From Oscarella lobularis (Eukaryota > Porifera > Homoscleromorpha > Homosclerophorida > Oscarellidae), in NCBI RefSeq assembly GCF_947507565.1, contig NC_089175.1, positions 6,995,733 to 7,059,732 on the forward strand: a stretch of 64,000 nucleotides of DNA, given 5' to 3'. The notes under the pieces are model-generated. The model saw nothing but the letters and a program-made list of their open reading frames with translations. It was not told the origin of the DNA and did not search any database. Position 1 is the stretch's first letter; each line of letters opens with the position of its first letter. This document shows positions 57,301-64,000 of this stretch, in pieces. The position numbers were made by a program, and so were the translations under genes.

Positions 57301-60300
57301 ACCTCTGCAAGGAGAACGCGAGCCAGATACGGAATTGTCTATTAGGAAAATTCGCTCAATGAAATGACTCATTTCGTGAAAGTCTTCATCGACTTTGCTG
57401 TCTTCGCTTCTTTTAGGCCGGACGATGTGCTTGACAAAATCGCTGTTACTGAGAAGTTCTTCAAAACGTTTTCCTTGCTGGTTTAGCCATTTTCCTACAG
57501 CGGCTGAATCAGGAAACCTTTGCTTGTCGTTCTCCACGACGTCTTTGTGGGAACCAATCGCGAATACTGGTGGAGGCTTCACCTCCTCGTCCTCGCCCAG
57601 CCAATAATCGCCTCGAACCGTTTCCTCGTGACACGCTGCGATCGAGCCAAACCAGTACAGTGGAAAGTCTTCATTCCTTCGTATCCAGCCCAAATCGCTC
57701 GAAATGTTAATTACCTGACCATCAGTTGAACGATAAAATGACTCAGCCTCATTAGATAGAGACTTAGAGATGTCCAATACAACCATGTATATGGTTAAAT
57801 CAAAAGTGCTACTGTTCGGCATGAGGGCAGAATGAGTGGCGAGATAAACTTCTTGTCCGCCTAAATCCCATATATCGCGAACGCTTATCGTTCTTTCGCG
57901 GAGATCGCTTTCACTCGGTTTATCTGCTAGGAAATCAGTCACTAATACCTGCTGATTATGAGTGAGCGTTTTCGCCTCTATGCACACCACTTCCGCTCGA
58001 CGTACCGATTTTGTTTTGACCTGAGAAGCGTGATGATGGGCTTTTGGAGCTTCCTTCGTTTGGGAAAGAGACTTTTTGACTTTGGCCGAAGAATTCGGCT
58101 TAGAAGCGCTCTCGGTCAACGCCGTCTGCTGAAGATTACTACGATAGCAACCTTCTGCAATAAGGGGATCCAAGTATTCTTTGTTTTCGGTGGCCTTCCA
58201 TCCGCTGGCCGCTGTGTGGGACATTGTGACAGCAGCCCCTTCTGTGCTTGCTTTCTCTCTCTCAAACGGTCGGTTTAGAAGAGAGTCGACGAGGCACGAC
58301 TTACCAGCTCCATCTTGTCCAACAACTATTACACGAGATCGATTAATTGACACGAAGCCGCGTTGTAGAGCTTTGTCATAAATTTTTTGAAAATTGCTTG
58401 AAGAGTCTTCAATGCGAAGGCAATGACGTCGATCGCCGGATATAATAGTGACGTAAGCGGTCACCGTCGGAACTTGTTGCAGAAGCTCTCTATAGTTGCA
58501 GACAAAAGAGAAGGTTTCGACCCAAGCGTCCTTGGGACTATCTCTCGCTGCCAACAACTGTTGCATGTTGATAAACACTTTTTTGCGACTCTCGTTAATC
58601 CAGCCTTCAATGTCGTCCACTTCGACGACGTTCGTCTCCGTAGGCCAGAGAAGAAGATGGATACACTGATCGAGGAGAGGAAGAGGTTGACGAAGGCCAT
58701 CGCTGCGATTAGCGATCAAACGATCCCGATGTTCGGGACGGGTTGAGAGGATGCAAAGATCAATTTTCCAAGCGTCGGGAAGTTTGATTATTTCAAAAGA
58801 GAGAGCGCGGAATAAAAATGCCTGACGACCCACGCCGTAGAAATGAGTAAAGAAACTGACAGTCACATCAGAGTTGGACGACGAAACGGCGGCAGCCGCA
58901 GTAGAAGGAAAGACGACGACTTTGACAACAGACGATTGAAGAAGAGCGGCGATTTTTCTCTCTCCCGCCTTATCAATGACGATCTTCTCGTCAAATACAA
59001 GAGGGTGCTCCGTCTTTGCCAAAGAGTCGTGAGGTTGATGAAAAAAGATGACTTTGGAAGCGTTCGTCGCAGGCGCGGTTGGATCGACATTAAGACCGTA
59101 TTCGTGACACATTTCAATGTGCACGTCATCGTCGGTTAAGCCGGAGGGAAGAGACAATTGAATGAGATCGCTAACGAATTCGTCGTCATGGACACCCTGC
59201 GATTGTTTGGCGTCAAACGTAAAGACGGTCAAGCTCATTGACGTTGTTGAAGCCGTCGAAACTGCCGCACCGCCGTCGCGAGGATGAATTCGAAGGGTCG
59301 ATCCCGTATTAGGAATGGAAATCTCCGCTCCTTTGTCCACTGAGACAGGAGTGGAGAATTTTTTCCATCGAGTAAATAGAAGAGCGCTTTGAGCCGTTAC
59401 AACTGAAATGGCGGCTTGTGTCACTGGCTCGCAAAAATCGTGGCGAAGAAGTTTCTCGCTTACATTGCTTAAATCTACGAAAGAAAATTCAATAAAAGAA
59501 CGCCATTTATAATAATTTACCATATTTCAAAACATCTAATAGTGCCACTGGTCTGCTCTCACCCATTTCAGAGGGTGAGCCTCCATATCGCAGAATAAAC
59601 AGAAGACCTCGTTTAATAATAGAGCAGACTGATTGGCGCCCTGTTGGAACCGGCTCGTCTGATATTGATACCTGTCAAATGACCGTCATTGTAGAATGTC
59701 GTGTCAAAAAAATTCAATTACCATTTTGCACTTTTGAAAGTCAATTAAAATCATTTGGACCACAGACAGAGGAAATTCGTCTTTCCCATATCCCCACAAG
59801 ACAAAAGCAACTGGCCCCCCTAATGCGGGAATATCAACTACAACTGCCGAATGGAAGAATCGAGGAATTAGATGATCATCCAATTTCATTTCAATCCACT
59901 CCTACAAAAATAAAAATCAATAATAATTAACAATAAGAAACCTATTTTGTTACCAGTGAACTGAATACAAACAGAAAAGCATCATTCAGCACCTTGTGTA
60001 GACTATTTCCCCCAATAAGAATTGCTCGATTATTATCAATTGCAGTGAAGGAATGCGCACATCGAGGATGCGGCTTTTTCCCTGTGCATTGAGCTGGAAT
60101 CCAATTCCCTTCAAACAAATGCCTACATCAAATTCAAAAACAATTGATGACGACACTCACTCTTTTGGATGGAAAACAACCAAACTTCGTTGCTCAACCC
60201 CACTTCAGGATTCTGTGGATGAGGAATGAACTGAGATCCGTCCGGTACTGGTGAAACAATCTTTGTTCCTAATCCTCCCATCATGACGAGATGTTCGTCT

Positions 60301-60725
60301 CCTTTCTTCCCTAAGACGCATAATCCATGTTGCGATCTCCCGTTAGGCGTGGATTCGCCATTGGGATGAATTCTCTGCCATTCGAGCGTCAATCCATCCA
60401 ATTTGTGAAGATCATTCAAAAGGATATTGCGGCCATCAGTCAATTTGTAGATACCACCACCACCAAATTGATAAATGTCCCGATTTTGGACGACACCGAT
60501 TCGTGCGCCGGCACCTGGATGAGGAAGGTCGGATGGGCTGTTCGATGTTGTTCGTCGTTCATTCCATTGACTTGTCAACAGATTGAAGCAATGAATCAGA
60601 TCGTGAGAGCACACGTACAGTTCTCCCGTCGATTCTCTCGCCGCTGTTCCTCCCCAGAAAAGCATGTCATCGTTGATGACGGCGGCGAGGTGCTCTATTC
60701 GAGATGACGGACACCTGGATGCCAT
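54397..60725 (-). CDS. ROCO-5: Kelch-Roc-COR-Death-ZU5-UPA-Death scaffold GTPase
   Basis: Exons 60725-60161, 60108-59954, 59901-59722, 59671-59521, 59474-56484 and 56426-54397 give 2,023 residues. Order: Kelch repeats (1-350; YQFGG, LVMMGGLG); the paralogue-specific region (351-730); Roc (GQDGAGKS near 736, DLGGQ, SHKD); COR; a short C-terminal region; Death domain 1 (about 1480-1565, LAYEIRLQWKLVAYGL). Next come ZU5 (about 1609-1759: GGELRLKESDVQLTLPKDAL), UPA (about 1765-1912) and Death domain 2 (about 1923-2015), which closely resembles domain 1. ZU5-UPA-Death is the module of PIDD, UNC5 and ankyrins; the PIDD self-cleavage HFS motif is absent (GFC at the matching end of ZU5). The intron found at 16574-16621 in ROCO-1 is missing here. 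The 57-base intron 56427-56483 is stop-free, so retention would add 19 residues. The start is taken at the MASRCPSSR methionine matching ROCO-1. Role as an oligomerising death-domain platform is inferred. Confidence 0.85.
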
Positions 60726-61835
60726 TTTTTGAAAAGGAGAAACGGTTCGAGAGAAAGGAATCGAGTGCTCCGATCGCGACGAGTCTAAAAGAAAGGAAAA
60801 TGACGATGGATCGAAACGCCCAATCGCTGGTTGTGTCACAACTACGATCTTTACATGTCAATCACGCCGGCAACGACGAAAACGACTTAGAAAGGAGAAG
60901 TGAACGACGCACGGAACAAGTTACGTGATGGGAGAAAGGTCAATCATCACATGACGAAATATGTAAACATACAAGAAGAGTAGAGGGACGTCTTTTATTT
61001 CGAAGCTTCATTTTGAGCAATCGTCGGCAGTCTCAATAAGAGAAGTCGCCTTCCCCAGTCCGTCTTTCTATAGGAACTGAAATGCACCTCTTTTCAAATT
61101 GGAAACATTTTTTCATCTAATGATTATCTACTCGTCTCCAAGACTCGCAGCTGAAACCTGGCCACGCTAACTTCGCACAGAAGTCTCACAATCGGATCAA
61201 TGAGAATTCTTTGGAAAGGACTCGAGTGCCTGATGTCATTTCATCACGTGATTTCATTCACTCACTACGCGTTCCATTATCCTTGACAGGGTGGCACGAC
61301 GAGCTGAGACGGCGCTTCCGTCTCCTCGTTCTCGTCCCAGGCTTAGAGAGAATCGATATACATCACGGCATGCGTTACTAAGGTTCCGAATTCACGTTTG
61401 CCGCCATAAAGCCTAGCCTTTCGTGCGCTGGGTAGTAACTAAAGCGCGGAAATGGTGCTTTGGGTGCTGTTCGTCGATCATTCGCGGTGTGTGAGGCATG
61501 CTCGTAGAGGATTTCGAGATGATTGTTCTCTTGACGCCGCTGGCGGTCTAGGAGGGACGACGAACCGCTCTGCCGTACGCAAAGACTTCCGATTGCGACG
61601 GTTAGGACATGAAAACGAAGAACAGGCCACGTAGCCCGCCACGTACAAGGAGAACTCTACTCTCTCGAACCCCGTATGCACCCGCGGTCATTGGAAGAAG
61701 TATTCAATTAGCAACAGCTTTTTGACAGCCACAACCGCAAATATTGATGATGCAATAAAATGACTAGACTAAGAAAAGATAGACGTTGCACAAAAGTGAG
61801 AAACAACAAATAAATTTTTCGCAGAAATATGACGA
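60726..61835 (-). promoter_or_regulatory. ROCO-5 upstream region and intergenic spacer
   Basis: 60840-61090 shares blocks with the ROCO-1 and ROCO-3 leaders (AATCACGCCGGCAACGAC near 60858 and CATTTTGAGCAATCGTCGGC near 61010), so it holds the ROCO-5 promoter. 61100-61835 shows no recognised gene. It must include the 3' flank of ROCO-6, which lies upstream on the same strand. The 61300-61700 part is CpG-rich with no convincing frame. Confidence 0.5.
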
Positions 61836-64000
61836 CTACTGAAGAGCGACTTGTTGCCGATAAGCGGCTTCGACGTTATCGCGATGAATACTGCACTGCT
61901 CACAAACTTTAGTGAGGACATCAACCGTTGCCTCGCGGCCCTTGGCTCGCATCCAATCTTCTATGACCGCCATTGCTCGAAGAAAGTGACTGTGGTAGTT
62001 CTCCCTGTACTGAATCACGCCGGAAGCACCAACTTCCTCTCTTAGCAAGGGAACAAGAAGTTCCCAACCTGCTTTCTCTGCTAGCGTCGCGACAGCGCGA
62101 ATTAAGGCGGCGTTTAATTCTTTAGGAAGCGCATCTGCACAAGAACGAAGAGTGCGATTCTTTAATTAGGGCTGCTATCTACATAGACTCATTTATCTTA
62201 CCTCTATCACTCGCTGGTAGTTGCTCAAACCAAAAGTTGATTTGACGAAAATCTTCGCGACTCGCAGCCAGTGGTTCATCAAACGGATTGCAGAGATAGG
62301 CAACGTTCGGAGAATACTCGTCCTCGTCACTATAAATCACAGGAAGAGTAGTGAGATCAATAACCAATTCCTTGTCGATGTGAACCGCTTTTCTTATTTG
62401 ACAGCATATACTGTATTTGAAACCTTTCATGCCCTGTTGACAAATGAATTTCATTTGTCGCCGAAACTCGTTTTTGATCGACGCCAAGAACTTGCAACTA
62501 ATGTTCTTCGGGTCTTCTTCATTGATGAAACGAATTGTTAGAGCTATCCATTTGCCTCGGCTGTGATACAGCAGTTCAACTTCAACCGCTAAAAGAAAAA
62601 CTCAAGAATTGCATTGAGGTCTGAGACGAGAAACTGGGTACCTCGTACTGGCGATTCCTTATCGTTCACCAAGAAAATACACTGATGACGAGAAAGCCGC
62701 GGTTTTTTCGAATACAATTTTAGAAAACGGGTTACAAGACGGAAGTAGAGACATTCCGGAACCAACTTAAGCTTTGTAGGAATGACAATAAGAGGAGAAG
62801 GGAAATTAGACGAGAAAGTGTGCTCTTCCCAGCAAGTTCGCAAGTAAAAAAACGACTTTCTTAGCATCGACGGAACATAAAATTCATTTTCGGACGATTC
62901 AGCAAGGGGTGCGATGACGTCAAGAAGTTGCAAAAGCCGAACAACTAGCTTTTCTTCATTCTCAATTCCCTCCAGATTGTCGTCCTCAAAGAAACCGTCC
63001 ACATCGCTCCTTGAGTTGGCTTCTTGTCTCATTTGCTTGAGTCGATACTTCATTAATTCGCTAGACATTATTCCTGTTTTCTTAAGCTTATTCCATTCCG
63101 GTTCCAGCTTTGGACCCGGCATAGCAGCCGTCACAAACGCAGAGAGAGCTTTGATTACCCACGTAGGACTCGTGAAAACAAAGTTTTTCAAGCCTTCCAC
63201 TTCCGGGTAGTAGAGTATTGCTCCAACATTGGCAAGAAACTTCAGCGCCGCGAGGACTTCGTCGCGACTTGATATATTACAGATGTCCGGCTCCTGAGCT
63301 CTCTCTGCTATTACGTCCACTCCAACAACAACCGTTTTCATGCTTTTGTGCCAGTGGAAAAGAAGACGTTCAAGGTACACCCAAAATAAGGGCTGCTTTT
63401 GCATTCGCCTGCATAACGTCGACGCCATGCGGTCTACTCTGCGTCGAACCTCCTCAACACCTCTGCAAGGAGAACGCGAGCCAGATACGGAATTGTCTAT
63501 AAGGAAAATTCGCTCAATGAAATGACTCATTTCGTGAAAGTCTTCATCGACTTTCCTGTCTTCGCTTCTTTTGGGCCGGACGATGTGCCTGACAAAATCG
63601 CTGTTACTGAGAAGTTCTTCAAAACGTTTTCCTTGCTGGCTTAGCCATTTTCCTACAGCGGCTGAATCAGGAAACCTTTGCTTGTCGTTCTCCACGACGT
63701 CTTTGTGGGAACCAATGGCAAATACTGGAGGAGGCTTCACCTCCTCGTCCTCGCCCAGATAATAATCGCCTCGCACCCTTTCCTCGTGGCACGCTGCGAT
63801 CGAGCCAATCCAGTACAGTGGAAAGTCTTCATTCCTTCGTATCCAGCCCAAATCGCTCGAAAGGTTAATTACCTGACCATCAGTTGAACGATAAAATGAT
63901 TCAGCCTCATCAGATAGAGACTTAGAGATGTCCATTACAACCATATATATAGTTAAATCAAAAGTGCTACTGTTCGGCATGAGGGCAGAGTGAGTAGCGA
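61836..64000 (-). CDS. ROCO-6: Roc-COR-Death paralogue, runs off the window end
   Basis: Minus-strand exons 64000-62642 (continues beyond the window), 62588-62202 and 62134-61836. The visible part starts after Roc switch II and carries the G4-like SHKD, COR (WVYLERLLFHW, FVFTSPTWVIKAL, RHQCIFLVNDKE) and a C-terminal region like ROCO-1. The last exon differs from all the others: its Death-like domain (LIRAVATLAEKAGWELL, MAVIEDWMRAKGREATV) keeps the W and GxEAT positions but is otherwise divergent. There is an extra intron (62135-62201), and the protein ends in VALQ. It has no ZU5 or UPA. The Kelch and P-loop parts, if present, lie outside the window. Confidence 0.8.

Noticed and set aside
59475-59523. 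Methionine at 59523 as the start of ROCO-5
   Set aside because: These bases are intron read-through upstream of the acceptor at 59475. The Kelch exons upstream splice in phase, so the start is at 60725.
1-64000. tRNA, rRNA, CRISPR, bacterial operon or viral genes
   Set aside because: No tRNA A/B boxes, rRNA cores, spaced direct repeats or viral protein families were seen. All recognisable genes are intron-bearing animal genes apart from the crystallin.

Overview
The window is animal DNA. Genes are split into many small exons by very short introns (mostly 45-60 bp, GT-AG with some apparent GC-AG). The families are metazoan: a cadherin/EGF/SRCR adhesion protein, CLCA, DPAGT1, P-glycoprotein-type ABCB transporters, death-domain ROCO GTPases and a beta-gamma crystallin. 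This compactness with this gene mix suggests an early-branching marine animal. I favour a sponge, perhaps a homoscleromorph such as Oscarella, but the species is inferred from style only.

Layout. (1) 2.1-13.9 kb, + strand: a 27-exon transmembrane protein of about 3,390 codons with SRCR, beta-helix, C-type lectin, EGF, PSI-like, VWD, eight EGF, seven cadherin repeats, a membrane helix and a short tail. It carries one in-frame TAG in cadherin repeat 6. (2) 14-30.5 kb, + strand: an intact Kelch-Roc-COR-Death gene, two wrecked ABCB copies, a ROCO shard, an intronless beta-gamma crystallin on the opposite strand, and a second Kelch gene truncated before the Roc domain. (3) 30.5-36.8 kb: no confident gene; tandem repeats and coding-like fragments. 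(4) 36.8-38.2 kb, - strand: a complete DPAGT1 (ALG7). Upstream of it lie decayed copies of its own 5' end and an ABCB relic. (5) 40.0-43.6 kb, + strand: a complete CLCA-type metalloprotease/VWA protein. (6) 43.8-49.6 kb, - strand: an apparently intact full-length ABCB transporter. (7) 49.6-64.0 kb, - strand: three ROCO genes. One is 5'-truncated, one is complete, and one runs off the window end.

The main theme is a ROCO + ABCB block copied several times, in direct and inverted orientation, on both sides of the single-copy genes DPAGT1 and CLCA. A shared promoter-like repeat with an ATCACGTGAT palindrome marks each ROCO/ABCB boundary. The complete minus-strand ROCO gene has the order Kelch-Roc-COR-Death-ZU5-UPA-Death. 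It joins the ROCO GTPase module to the ZU5-UPA-Death module known from PIDD and UNC5. By analogy it may be a large GTPase-switched death-domain scaffold or sensor; that role is inference.

Exon boundaries were read by eye from splice signals, reading frame and family similarity. For the adhesion gene, DPAGT1, CLCA, ROCO-1, ROCO-5 and the ABCB body, exon lengths sum to whole codons. No tRNA, rRNA or CRISPR array was seen.
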